Positions 33,691 to 45,423 of a DNA stretch of 64,000 bases are shown here, in pieces. The DNA comes from Lonicera japonica. Its lineage: Eukaryota > Streptophyta > Magnoliopsida > Dipsacales > Caprifoliaceae. Where the stretch lies: assembly GCA_021464415.1 (NCBI GenBank), contig CM038471.1:11373386-11437385 (forward strand), given 5' to 3'. The first letter of the stretch is position 1; the number at the start of each line of letters is the position of its first letter. Position numbers and translations under genes: made by a program. The notes under the pieces were generated by a model that made no database searches, was not told the origin of the DNA, and saw nothing but the letters and a program-made list of their open reading frames with translations.

Positions 33691-35535
33691 CAATACATAT
33701 AAAAATATTCTTTTGAGTTGCATCGGTGACTCGATAATCCCTATGTCAATATATAAGCACTATTATTGTGCTCTAAAGCTACCGGCAATATAGAATTGCT
33801 TTGACTATTTCGTTTAATTGTATAAGTTGAAAAAGCCATCTTGTTGTAGTATAAGTAGCTTTAAATTTAATTATATGTAGTAATAATAATTTATATTATA
33901 AAAGAACTATTCTTTTGATTCGCATCATTACACAATGATATTGTCTCAAACAAAAGGATAATTAACTTTGAAATTCTAACAGCTTGGTCCAATTTGAACA
34001 GTTACATAGAAAATCTGTTTGGTGCAAATCTTGAGCTTCATCTGGTATTATTAGATATATAAAACACCAGGTGATTTGTTTACCACAAACCCTAGATCTG
34101 TTCAGAAGTGGAGTAGATCTGGTGAAAGAGAAAGAGGTAGATTTGTATGTATAATAATCATCATTAGAAACTGTTAATAATATGCATAAGTATAATATTT
34201 GTTAGTATAATAATAATCATTAGAAATCGTTAATAATATACATAAGTATAATATTATATATATATGTACATGTGTATGTCCATTCTCAGTATATATGTAC
34301 ATACTTTGTATATATAGTATACATATATGTATTAATTAATTCAAGATGAGCGTATAATACATATATTAATAAAACACAAAAAACATAAGTGGTGGCTAGG
34401 ATCTCTCCTTAAATGTTTATCTTTTGATCTAACGGCCTATAAGTGTCATGGCACGTTGATAATTTTAAATATAATTATAAGTGCATGTCGAGGTGGGTAA
34501 AGGCCATGTGTTGGGTAGGACGAATTCAGGCTTATGAATATTGAAACGGTGCTGGTGCAGATTTAAAATAGACAATGGTTGGCTTAGGTTCTTTCTAATC
34601 AATCAGCTACTTATATTGAATGCTACAGATATCCAACGGTTTAAGTTCTCTCTAATGGATGAATTTTTGGGTAGGGTTCCACAATAAAAACTCGATATGA
34701 GTTTGGTTAGTAGTGCCATAAGTACATGCATGTCTAGTATTTATATATAATATAAAAATACAAATTTTTTTTATTATTATATTTGTACTTAACGGATAAT
34801 AATAGGTCATATCGGTTAATTTGACAGGATAACGAATCAGATTTGAATATGATTTTTTTACCCACTAAAAAAAGCACTTATTTAATCCCAAACCAATAAC
34901 AAGAGAAACACGATGAAAACTAATACAAATGCGAGTCAAATCGACACATTGCCAGGTCTGATGACTCGAACCCTTAACCTCGACCCTTACCTTCTAATTT
35001 CTATGCTAATATGCACTAGTGTTGTGCTACAAAATTATGGGAGATATAAAATTTCTATAATTATTTTTTTCAGCAGTTTAAGGCTAAAAATTATCATATT
35101 TTGGTATAACTACTTTTAAATTTAGTTATAGTGCCATAATTAGAATTATAAAAGATTTATTTTGAAAATTAAAATCATAAACTTTAAAAAATATTCTTTA
35201 TGAACTTCATTTTTTTTAAATTTATTTAATATTAAAATCATTAAGTTACTGAATATTAATTATCAGTAATTTAAATGTACCATAAGTAGGTTTTAATGGA
35301 AAGTAAATATTTTTTATTCTATTCAAATCTCACAAAAAAAGTCAAAAATAACATAATTAGTTTAAAAAACAGCGTGATATTTTAATTCCCCCCCCCCCCT
35401 AAAAGTTTGGGAATTATAAGTGGGAGGCTAAAAAAGTTCCTAAATCTACTTTTTCAACTGGGCGGGAGATCAAAAAAAGGGGAAAAAAATTGGGCGGGAG
35501 ATCTGGTCAAAGGAGGGAAAAAGGAAATGAAGATT
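33691..35535. other. CACTA interior, right part, no gene
   Basis: AT-rich. At 34960-35030 the minus strand has 'gggttcgagtcat', a box-B-like motif, possibly a SINE relic. A C run lies at 35389-35399. No frame is supported. Confidence 0.4.
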
Positions 35536-35682
35536 GACACAGTATTAGCACGGCATGTTGCAGTACTAAATTAGGTAGGGCTCTACACCGTGCCAAATAC
35601 GTGGCAAGACCTACCAAAATTTGGCACGGTTTAAAACCGTGCTAAACTGGCGTGCTAGTTAGCGAGTTTTGGTGTAGTGCAT

Positions 35683-36774
35683 GAATCAAAATTTATCGAC
35701 CGAATTGTCCAAGAGATTTGGAGTAAACTCCCATCTAAAATTAAAGATGAAGATGTGGGTCTAGTTGGAATGAAGTCTCGTATAGAGGAGGTGACTTCGT
35801 TATTGGGTGAAGAGTCCAATGTTGTTTGCACTGTTGCCATATGGGGATTGAGTGGGATAGGCAAGTCAACTTTAGCAAGGGCTGTTTATCGTCAAATTGA
35901 AGATCAGTTTGAAGTTCACTGTTTTCTTGATGAAGTTGGAGAAGCGTCAAAGAAGGCCGGTCTCAGAAGTTTACAGCAGCACCTTCTTTCCAAAACCCTA
36001 GGGGTAAAGGATTTGCAGATAGCGAATCATATGTCTGGAATTGCACTAATGAAGACAAGGCTGCAGTCTAGAAGGGTTCTTCTTGTTCTTGACGATGTTG
36101 ATAGCTCAGAGCAATTAGAAGCGTTAGCTGGAAGTCATGAGTGGTTTGGTCCAGGGAGTAGAATTATAATAACAACTAGGGATCGTAAACTGCTTGCTGA
36201 GCATAATGAGGTCCAAATATATGACGCGAGTTTATTAGATTATGTTGAAGCTACAAAGCTATTCCGTTGGAAGGCCTTCAATGATATGTGTCCTGCAGAA
36301 GATTTTGAGGAGCTCTCAGTTCAAGTTATATATTATTCTAGTCGCCTTCCATTAGCTCTTGAAGTCTTGGGTGCTGCACTACGCAATGAAAACTTGGATT
36401 TTTGGAAAGCTTCATTGGAAAAACTAAGGAAAGAAGGCCCGGATGGCAATATTATTAAAAAACTAAGAATAGGTTTTGATGGTTTAGAAGAAAGCAAGCA
36501 AAATACCTTCCTAGATATTGCATGTTTCTTCGAAGGTCGGAAGACAGAACGTGTAACAAGAATACTTCACAGTTTCGATTTTTACCCGAATCGTTCCATA
36601 CCTATTCTCGTTCATAAATCACTGATACATTGTTCAAAAGGTAGGGTTTGTATGCATCAATTAATACGAGAAATGGGTCGGAAAATTGTTCGTTAGAATT
36701 TTCCTCGAGAGCCTGGGAAGTATAGCAGGTTGTGGGATAGAAGCGATGTTGAATGTGTATTAACAAGAACCATG
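35683..36774 (+). pseudogene. TNL-2 exon 2: NB-ARC with premature TAG
   Basis: It continues exon 2 after the CACTA element. The NB-ARC is well kept: P-loop 'AIWGLSGIGKST', kinase-2 'LLVLDDVD', 'GSRIIITTRD', a GLPL motif weakened to 'SRLPLALEVLG', RNBS-D 'FLDIACFFEG' and 'MHQLIREMG'. A TAG at 36694-36696 follows 'GRKIVR'; TNL-1 has AAG there. This copy keeps the base that TNL-1 lost near 5525 ('LWDRSDVECVLTRTM'). The donor is at 36775. The high motif retention suggests the pseudogene is young. Confidence 0.9.
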
Positions 36775-36884
36775 GTAAGAAGCTTTTTAAACTATAAGCT
36801 TCATCCCTCCATTTCCATTGCGATTAACACGAAGGAAATATCTATATCTATATATAAAAGCACGAATAATCTTAAGTGTTTTTC

Positions 36885-37930
36885 CCTTTTTTGTGTGGAC
36901 AAATATACCCTTTTATTCTAAAATTAAAATCTCCTACTCAAAATGAAAATCACGTTGTGCTAAAAATAAAATTATGTATTTTATGCCTTCTACTCAAAAT
37001 GAAATTCACAATAGTATCAAATTAAATACTAATAATTTTTTTTCTATATTTATGTCTTCTACTCAAAATAAAACTTGCAATAGTATCAAATTACTCTACT
37101 AATGAAAATCTTTAAAAAAATCAAATTATTATATCAATGAAAATTAGGTTGTACTACTCAAAATGAAATTATGTATTTTATGTCTTTTACTCAAAATGAA
37201 ATTCAAAATAGTATCAAATTACTCTACTAATGAAAAAAATATGTATTTTATGTCTTCAACTCAAAATGAAATTTACAATAGTAGCAAACTATTCTATTAA
37301 TAAAAATCATGTTGTACAACTCAAAATAAAATTAAACCAAAATTATGTCTTTTACTCCTTTTATTATACTCAAAATATTATTAAAATATTCTACTCAAAA
37401 TCAAATTCACGATGATATTAAGTCTTTATCCCTTTTTTGTATGGACAAATATACCTTTTTATTCTAAAATTAAAATCTCCTACTCAAAATGAAAATCATG
37501 TTGTACTAAAACTAAAATTATGTATTTTATATCTTCTACTCAAAATGAAATTCACAATAGTATGAAATTACTCTACTAATGAAAATCTTTAATCTACTAA
37601 TGAAAATCAAGTTATACTACTCAAAATAAAATTATGTATTTTATGTCTGCTACTCAAAACAAAATTATGTATTTTATGTCTTTTATTCAAAATGAAATTT
37701 ACAATAGTATCAAATTACTCTACTAATGATGAAAACTACATATTTTATGTCTTCTACTCAAAATGAAATTCACAATAGTATCAAATTACTCTACTAAAAA
37801 AATCATGATGTACTGCTCAAACTAAAATTAAAACAAAACTCAGTCTTTTACTCCTTTTATTCTACTCAAAATAGAATTAAAATCTTCTACTCAAAATCAA
37901 ATTCACGATGATATCATGTTAATTTGGTTT
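36885..37930. repeat. Tandem and higher-order repeats inside the Helitron
   Basis: A roughly 60-bp motif with 'cttctactcaaaatgaaatt' and 'caatagtatcaaattactct' is repeated many times with variation. A longer block starting 'cccttttttgtgtggacaaa' at about 36889 recurs at about 37430, giving a higher-order period near 540 bp. Internal minisatellites are common in plant Helitrons. Confidence 0.75.
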
Positions 37931-38288
37931 AAACTCTACTTATTTTAGTTTCTCTACTCTTCCAATGATATTATGTCTTTAAGATACATCTTAATTTATT
38001 TCAACAACAATTTCAATTCACAAACTTATATATACACACATAAATATTATTAGCGAATCCTATTTCATGAAACAGTAGTTCAACAGAACGGTGGATATTG
38101 GTTAGTGTTTCTATAATTGTTTTTATGGTTGACAATAGTTCTCTTTCTGCGTAAATGAATTTTTTTTACTATTTTATTGGTTAGTGTTTTTTTTATTGGT
38201 TAGTGGTAGACAAATAAAACTTCTTCTTTTTTTTACCAATTCTTTTTACATATTTATTAATAAGACTAATAACCTTTGTCAAACACTA

Positions 38289-39635
38289 GGAGGTATATTC
38301 AATTCAGATTTTCAAAGATTCTAACTTACTTTTTAAAATTCAATGGATTATGTTAAGTCAATGGATTGTTTTAAATCCTTATAGAATCTAACATATTTTA
38401 ATGTATGGATTCTTTTGGATTTATGCTAATTTTAATAAGTCTGTGGATTTATGCATATTTTAATAAGTCCATCAAAAACTTAAAAAATCAAAAGATAAAC
38501 AATAAAGTAAATTAATTATGAATTTAAAGTAATATTATAAAAAATGTAAAGATAATTAACGAAATACATTATAAAAATCCATACTGCTCCATTTAAACGC
38601 CATTATGATTATCATAACCCTCTTGATTCTCATTGTCCTCTTGATTTTCATTATCATTATTTTATGGCCACCTATTTACTAAAAAAATTCAAGGTGACAA
38701 ACCTTTATGATTTTCTTATAGTCATTAATTGAATTTTGCACTTGATACTATGTTTTGTTTATATGTTATTATTTTTATTTCATACTAATTATTCAATTCT
38801 TAGCATTCATTAATAGACTTAATGACATTTGTTAACCACTATAGTCACGTGCATAAAAACTAGTTATAAAAAAAAAACACAAAGGATAAATAATAAAAGA
38901 ATTTTGATTACAACTTTAAAATAATAAGTAAATTATAAATCCGCCACAAACGGTTTGGATTGAGTTTAAAAACCTAATGGATTGGTTTTTTTGCCATTTT
39001 TATTCAATTTTCATCTTCTGTCTAAAAAAATTCATAAAATGGGAGAAAAAAATAATAAAGGAGCGACATTTCTATAGTTTCGAAAAAATATGACTAATTG
39101 GATAATTAAAACTTTGAAAGTAGCCGTATCTAAATAGAAAAAAATGATTTATTAGATAGAGTGAATGAATTAGAAGGATTTAAATATATAATAGAGATGG
39201 AGAAAAAACAATACATAGGATTTGGGAAAAGAAGAGATTTTAATTGAGCGAATGGAGTGGAAGGGTTTAATAAATTATAAAGACAAGAAGAAATAATACT
39301 TAGGGTTGGGGGAAAGATGAAAAAAAAATTCATGAGAAATCTTTCAATTGAAGAGAAGATTTGTTGGTGGATTTGTTATTCATAAAAACATTCCCAAATG
39401 CCTCAAAATCTATCAACATATAAAATCCTTCAAAGTTTATTAAGTTTTGAATACCATAAGATTTTAAAAGACTATTTTAATCCTAATTGAGTATCACAAG
39501 ATTTTAAAAGACTTTGTAAAATCCTAATTGAATACTATAAGATTTTAAAAGACTTTTTAATATCTCAATTGAATATCCATGAACTTTCAAAATCCAAAAA
39601 AAAATCCTATAAAATCTAAATTGAATACACTCCCC
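38289..39635. mobile_element. TIR element nested in the Helitron (relative of 12841 element)
   Basis: The ends are 'ggaggtatattcaattcag' and the reverse complement of 'ggggagtgtattcaattta'. The internal 'cttattaa' and 'tggattctt' parts match 12841-14203. It is about 1.35 kb with no coding capacity. The right end lies only about 6 bp before the Helitron hairpin. Confidence 0.6.
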
Positions 39636-39766
39636 AAAGTCACGTGCAATGCACGTACAAAAGAGCTAGTAATAATAATAAATGAATGTATTAACATTTT
39701 ACGCATATATGTTTCTTTGGTTACTAATTATATACATACTGGATTTTGTTTGTTTGTTGTTGTTAG

Positions 39767-40066
39767 GGTACAGAAAACATTGAAGGCATACTATTGGATC
39801 CTAAACTCAAACTGTGGGATCCCTGCGAACGAGAATACACAATTGAAATAGGGACTAAAGCCTTTAGAAAGATGGCCAAACTAAGATTACTGGAAATTTA
39901 TTATACCATCATTCCTAAAGGTCCTGATTATCTTCCGAATGAGCTACGATGGATCGATTGGGACGAATATCCTTCAAATTATCTGCTAACAACGTTTGAA
40001 GCAGACAATCTCATTGGACTTCGACTACGTTGGAGTAGGCTTAGACAACTTTGGGAGGGAAGAACG
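39767..40066 (+). pseudogene. TNL-2 exon 3: linker and first LRR
   Basis: A 100-codon open exon after 'ttgttag', phase 0 at both ends, from 'GTENIEGILLDPKL' to 'RLRQLWEGRT'. It has seven codons more than TNL-1 exon 3, which has either lost them or never gained them. No lesion is seen, but it lies after two stops in this gene. Confidence 0.85.
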
Positions 40067-40454
40067 GTAACATTTTCAATTACATATTTATATATATATA
40101 CCCTCCCTCTCTCCATCTCAAAGTAAGAACTTATTCATTTTGTTTCAATATTTTTTTTTAAATACTTAGGCAATATCTTTAACCCAATCAATTTATGGTT
40201 AATAATTAAATTGTTTTGTTGACTATGGTAGAATTTGTTACGTCAATTATGTCACACAATACGCTAAGATAGTTTCTTGCACAAATCACATACGTGTATG
40301 ATTAAAATAGAAAGCAATTTCATTTAGAAAACTAAAAAAAAAAGTATTAACTAGTTCCCAAGGGTAACAAACTACGTTGTAAATGTCAAGGGTTGAGACT
40401 TATGTAAATTCTAATTTCATGTTTTGGCAAAAAGAACAAAATAAGGTGAAAGAG

Positions 40455-41830
40455 CAGTACCATCTTCTAATCTTTTCCTCCATGTCATATACACAGCTGC
40501 AGCTAGCTAAGGCTAGGGATCTCATTTTTGCATTGAATTGAAATCTACACCTTAAGTTTCACTTGTCGCAAAAATAGATTCCTCATCCAGTTCCTCACCT
40601 CTCTATTTATTGCATCCCTTGTAAGCACCTCCTTCCAAATCCTTTTGGAGAAAAGATGGTTAACAAAAACAAATGATTCAGATCTTCCACTACAGCATAA
40701 CACAATACACATTGATCTTCGTGGATTCTTCCCAACCTTTAAGCTTCTCCTTGGTTAGCATTCTCCTTCTATAAGCTGTCCACAAATTAGCTCTTGAGTC
40801 TTGAACCATATAACTCTGCACCAAAGCACTCTATCTCCATGCCTTCTAATTATGTCTTTAACTTAAGCACGTCTATAATTTCCATTACCACTACGAATCC
40901 ATTCTACCTTATCATCCAAATTAGGATGTAAGGGAGGCAATTTTGCTCATTAATCTTTTCATTTTTTAGAAGTTGGCCTAGGGAAATTCCATCTCCTCTG
41001 ATGAACATATTCAGATATTCTGCTAGAAGAGAAACTAAATGCATCATATATGATTCTAGGGCAGGGCCAAACCTTCTCGCTAGAGGACCTTCTTCATGCC
41101 AATTATCATGCCAAGTAAATATACATGCACCAGAGCCCACTTTATATTTGTTCAATTATAGAAACTATGTCTCTGCTTCGTTATTTTCCTCCATGTCCAA
41201 GAAGCTCAAGTAGGCAAACACGTGGCCACAAACATTGACCTTTTAACATGTATTCGTGGCACCATTTAACTCAAAAATTGTCTTTCTTGCTAACCAAATC
41301 CCATACATGTTTGCTGTCCACAAACATTGACCTATTAACATGTATGCCCCATGCCACCTTCATTTTTTTTGTAGACAAACATCCTACCATGCCACATTAA
41401 TTAGCTGCAATTCTTCTAATTTCAAGGTCACCCTACAAAATTTTTCTAAGCATAGCATCAATATCTTTCAAAATTCCTTTTAGTAGAACAAAAATCCTGC
41501 TCCAATATGTTTGATTACTCACCAGCATCATGATTAATTATCAGTTGTACTCTTCCAGGATAAGACAAGAGACTAGTGTGCCAGCAGAGAATCTTGCTCA
41601 AAATTCTTTTCTTCTAGTCATCAAAGTCACTAGGTTTCAGTCTAGTAGATATAAGCGGAACCCCTAAATATATAACAAGTAGACTTTGTGACTTAATCAC
41701 CATAATAACATCACAAATATCAGCCTTTACATGCTCATCCACCCTAGTTATAAAGACCTAACTTTTGTTTTTGTAAGTTTAGATATATCCTAGACATATA
41801 ACCAAATTCTTCGACTGACCTTTTTAACAC
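40455..41830 (-). mobile_element. Decayed LINE fragment
   Basis: Read on the minus strand, 41800-41540 resembles plant LINE reverse transcriptase after the catalytic region ('SLLVIYLGVPLISTRLKP' type). Around 41155-41030 is 'GSGACIFTWHDNWHEEGPL', the LINE linker before the zinc finger, and 40800-40560 resembles the zf-RVT domain. There are many stops and frameshifts, and no fingers/palm catalytic motif. The ends are not defined. Confidence 0.65.
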
Positions 41831-42036
41831 CCATTAGAATCAACATTTGTGGCAGTTAACATCTTGGAAATATTTTATACGATAAAGAGTTTATGTTTTA
41901 CCAATCCAATTTGAACAATTTGAATTTTTAAATATTTAACAAAGAGTAGATATAGATTTATACAGTGAGGCTCCAGAAATGGCTTCCTTCTTTTGACTAA
42001 ATTCGGACGTCCTCTTTTAACTAAAGAATAAATATA

Positions 42037-42247
42037 TGTTAATAATAGAGAATAGAAGAGATATAATTGTATTGAATTCAATTGTTAAACTATTATATTT
42101 AAGGAGCCTTATATAGACTCTGAACATGACATAAGCAAGGAATGCGAATCACCTAAATATGTAATATAAAATTAAAGGGATTTGGGGAAGATTGAGATTG
42201 ATTATATTAACTAAATGCCTAATATAAGATATTTGTATATGTTAACA
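42037..42247 (-). mobile_element. Ty1/copia-type LTR (3' LTR of a minus-strand element)
   Basis: It begins TGTTAATAATAG and ends TGTTAACA on the plus strand, giving TG...CA ends. Just to its right is 'tcccctcaaactcaag', the complement of a polypurine tract as seen ahead of 3' LTRs. Inside, on the minus strand, is 'tatataagg', a TATA-like motif. The rest of the element to the right is interrupted by the Athila-like insertion and then lost. No second LTR was found. Confidence 0.6.
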
Positions 42248-42401
42248 TCCCCTCAAACTCAAGACGGTAACTATGAGACCAACTTAAGTTTGAAACCAGT
42301 TCTTGAAATCGGGTAGTGACTACTAATCTTTCATCTTTTAAAGGATTAAATATAAAAAACTAATATATTATTATTGTTGTTGTTGTTACAGCTGTTGTTG
42401 T

Positions 42402-44072
42402 TGACGGCTCCAAAATAGCGCATTGTGTTATAGCCCAAGTGCAGGCACGTCAAGTTGTAATATAGTCTCGGAAGTCCGAGTGTCGAACCACAGGGATAAG
42501 TGAAAAGGGATGGAATGGATTACGGATTTTACGGTTTTAAGATTTTTTGTGAGTTGGATTTGTTGTAGAACAACGTAAATGTAAAACAGTTGTGAAAATT
42601 AATAAGAAAGCACTAAGGTAGGTGGAGGTTAGTTACGATTTAAGAGACGGTGATCATTAGCTCATACAAAGATTTCAACACAAGGTTTCTCGAGATATGG
42701 GGAATGTTGGTGTATCTCTCAATAGCAAAGGGTGCGACGCTAGGCGACTCATTCCCGGATTGAAGCTATATCAAGAAAGAGACAAACGACATTCCACCTA
42801 AGACGAGGTTATCATTCCTACCTCTTAGCTACGAGTGTGAAGCAAGGCAACCCATTCCCGATGAAGCTAATTCGAGATAGATATGACAAACTCATCATAA
42901 AAAGATTTAACATAAAGCAAATGTATGATATCTCATGATTTAAAGAATGAAAATTAGAAAGTGAATCCTAACAATGAAACGGAATGAGGTTTATGGGATA
43001 AATTTGTCATCTCATCATTTATCACTCATGGTAGAAAATAAAGAGTCTAAGTATCACATAAAGTGTAAGAAGCACTCAATATATCAATAAATGAATCAAA
43101 GATAAGATAACAAATTTATAATCCATCTATGGAGTTTTATGAACTATTTATAATTCCTACAAAAAGGTCAAAAACTACATGAATGGGGGAAAAAGACTAC
43201 AGGCTTTCTAGAACCATATAAATATGTTGTATGATCATTAACCAAGAACTAAATATACAAGGCATATAAAGTCTTAACTTATCATGAAAATACCTAGAAA
43301 GCTTGAAAGAATGGATGATATGATGAAGAAGAAGAAGGTTCACAAATATTTATCAAACTTTAAATATGGATTGAGCCATTAATCACCAAAAATCATATCG
43401 CAATCAACCTCCGTAACCTTAGTAAGAGACTACTCCATAATAGATGCAAAAACAAATATTATAGAAGAAGAAATCATTCTTACAAATCAAAACACTTACA
43501 AGGAAAAATGAAGAACAATACAACTTTAACTCTCCCTTCTCTCTAGAACTTCCATGTGTGTCTAACTAGATCATAATCCATATATCCCATCCCTTAGGCT
43601 AAAAACAATAGCTAAAGGGATGCAAAAACTAATAAAATAAACAAAAGGAAATATCTAGGAACCAAAACCCCCGAAATAAGGCTAAAAGCAGGAGTTGGTG
43701 GCTGTCCCCGCCAGGCCATGATTGATCATGGGTCTACCATGATCGATCATGGGGTCCTCTGCTCTGAAGGCCAATTTGCACGATGATCGATCATGGGAAG
43801 GGCATGATCGATCATGCTTCTGGGAAATTCCTCAGATCATCATTTTGCGAGCTTTTGACTAGCGCTTGATCAATTCTTCGAAGGCCATTGCATCCTATGC
43901 CTATAAACACATAGAAACACAACAAAAGCACACCTAGCGGGACGATGTTAGATACAAAACTCGCTAAGACACTAATCTTGAGATAAGAGGATAATTAGGC
44001 AGAATTAAAGCAACAAACGCGTCAAGCGACTCCGGGAAAGAGCTTATGCATGACAATATTATGCGTTTATCA
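42402..44072 (-). repeat. 3' LTR of the Athila-like element (1,671 bp)
   Basis: It runs from 'tgacggctccaaaatagcgc' to 'atgcgtttatca' on the plus strand. Four copies of the palindrome ATGATCGATCAT (one with a T variant) lie at about 43718-43816. It lacks the 36-bp inverted module seen in the other LTR. Confidence 0.93.
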
Positions 44073-44095
44073 ACTCCCCTCAACTTATCTCTTGC
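44073..44095 (-). other. Polypurine tract region
   Basis: The plus-strand sequence 'actcccctcaacttatctc' is the complement of a purine-rich run (AAGTTGAGGGGAGT) directly before the 3' LTR, the place where plus-strand DNA synthesis is primed. Confidence 0.75.
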
Positions 44096-45423
44096 TAGTC
44101 CCTTAGGAAGACAAAAAGTATATAATTACAAAAAATAATATACTATACAAAAATATGTTAACTTCTAAGTTTCTAAAAAAGACGAGTTGCATCTCGGGAA
44201 GGTTTTCAGAAATGGTACCTACAAACATTAGAAGTTTGATCATGATGAATGATGAGAATGAAGTTTCATGTTTCAATTTGCAAAGCAAGAGACATTACTA
44301 TCAATTTTCCAGAACGACGGACTTTTGAATGATCATCTAATTCGCATATCTCCTTTAGAACCCAATCCCATATTCTCCAATGCTCACATCCTAGATTTCG
44401 ATTCAAGCAATTCAAGAGAAACACAAAGAGTCATAATCATTCGAGAAGGAAGAGAGAACTTTTTCAAAAACGAAAGCTCAAAGATTTGTCAATTCTAAGC
44501 ACTTTCTTTATATTTTTCTTGGAAATTTTTGCTAAATTAGATCAGGGCGGTTTTCATCTCTATGGGAGGCAGCGGTCTCACTTAAGAAATTTTTCATAAC
44601 TTGCTCATTCATTGGAGCTCGAAGGAAGCTATTCACCCTTTCCCATATGGTAACCTATACCTATCCATAATATTAGACAAAGAGACTTAAGATTTAGTCA
44701 AGTGAAGCTTTAAGTCAATATTAGGATAAAAGTCATCCAAGTTATCAAAGTGCTATGCTTTTGTCCTCTCATTGGAGGATCTTTTTGAAAGAGCTTCCAT
44801 CATTTTTGGACAAAAATTTCTCTTCTCTCAATGAAAATAAATCTAAGTGTTACAACCAAATTGGGAATAACCAAATCAATCTAGCATGCGGAACAGGCAA
44901 ATATGATGGGACATAAGACTAGTTGGAGCAAGGCAATTTAGATTATCATTCGAATTCCTATCTAAATCAAAGAATTCAAGCCAAAAGCTAATGAAACAAT
45001 AGTCTTCATCGAACAAAATATCAATCAATCATTCAACAATTTTCAAACATCTCAAAAAAAATTTGAACACATCTCTTCTACTCATGGAAATAAACAATAG
45101 CAAGCCAAAACAAAATAAACACAAAATAACGTACCCCCCTCAACTTGAAAGAAACATTGTCCTCAATGGAAAGAGAACAATAAAAATGCACGGAAGGGCT
45201 ACTTTGGCTTTGCATTCCATGAGACAAAAATAAGAGATAAACAACAACTATACACAAAACGGGTTAGAATTAGAATCTAATAGCAAAAACCATAACATTC
45301 AACCATTAAAATCAAGTTCTAAAGTTAACATCATGTCTGAAATCTAATACAACCCAAAAGAAATAAAATAAAACTAAGCATAAATATAAGTACTTAAAGA
45401 GTTTCCAGGAGTAACAAATATCA
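44096..45423. other. Athila-like element, non-coding region before the 3' LTR
   Basis: AT-rich sequence of 1.3 kb between the extra ORF and the polypurine tract, usual for this lineage. No frame longer than short shadows was found. A second 'cccccctcaacttgaaag' near 45134 resembles another polypurine-tract complement. Confidence 0.5.

Larger units (their letters stand above)
29849..35679. mobile_element. CACTA (En/Spm-type) DNA transposon, 5,831 bp, non-autonomous
   Basis: The ends are 'cactacaccaaaattcgcta' and, on the other strand, 'cactacaccaaaactcgcta', the hallmark CACTA terminus. A 3-bp duplication, CAT, flanks it (29846-29848, 35680-35682). Subterminal arrays of 'ggcacgg' and 'ccgtgcc' in both directions occupy about 29895-30150 and 35540-35645; such arrays bind the transposase in this superfamily (family knowledge). 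No long frame for TnpA or TnpD is present, and the inside holds nested elements. It must have been moved in trans. It splits exon 2 of TNL-2 four bases from the splice acceptor. Confidence 0.92.
36841..39669 (+). mobile_element. Non-autonomous Helitron, 2,829 bp, in TNL-2 intron 2
   Basis: It starts 'tctatatctatatataaaag' (5' TC) and ends with CTAG (39666-39669), preceded 9 bp upstream by a hairpin 'acgtgc-aat-gcacgt' (39642-39656). The host bases are A on the left and T on the right. TNL-1 intron 2 reads 'gaaggaaatataataat' at the same place with nothing inserted, so the element entered between A and T without a target duplication, as Helitrons do. No Rep/helicase frame is present. The interior has a tandem-repeat part and a nested TIR element. 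Confidence 0.92.

Noticed and set aside
36885..37930. Regular repeats as a CRISPR-like array
   Set aside because: This is plant nuclear DNA, the units vary and adjoin without distinct spacers, and the block lies inside a Helitron with defined ends.
40904..41155. Small minus-strand gene
   Set aside because: It is a piece of decayed LINE reverse transcriptase C-terminal sequence.
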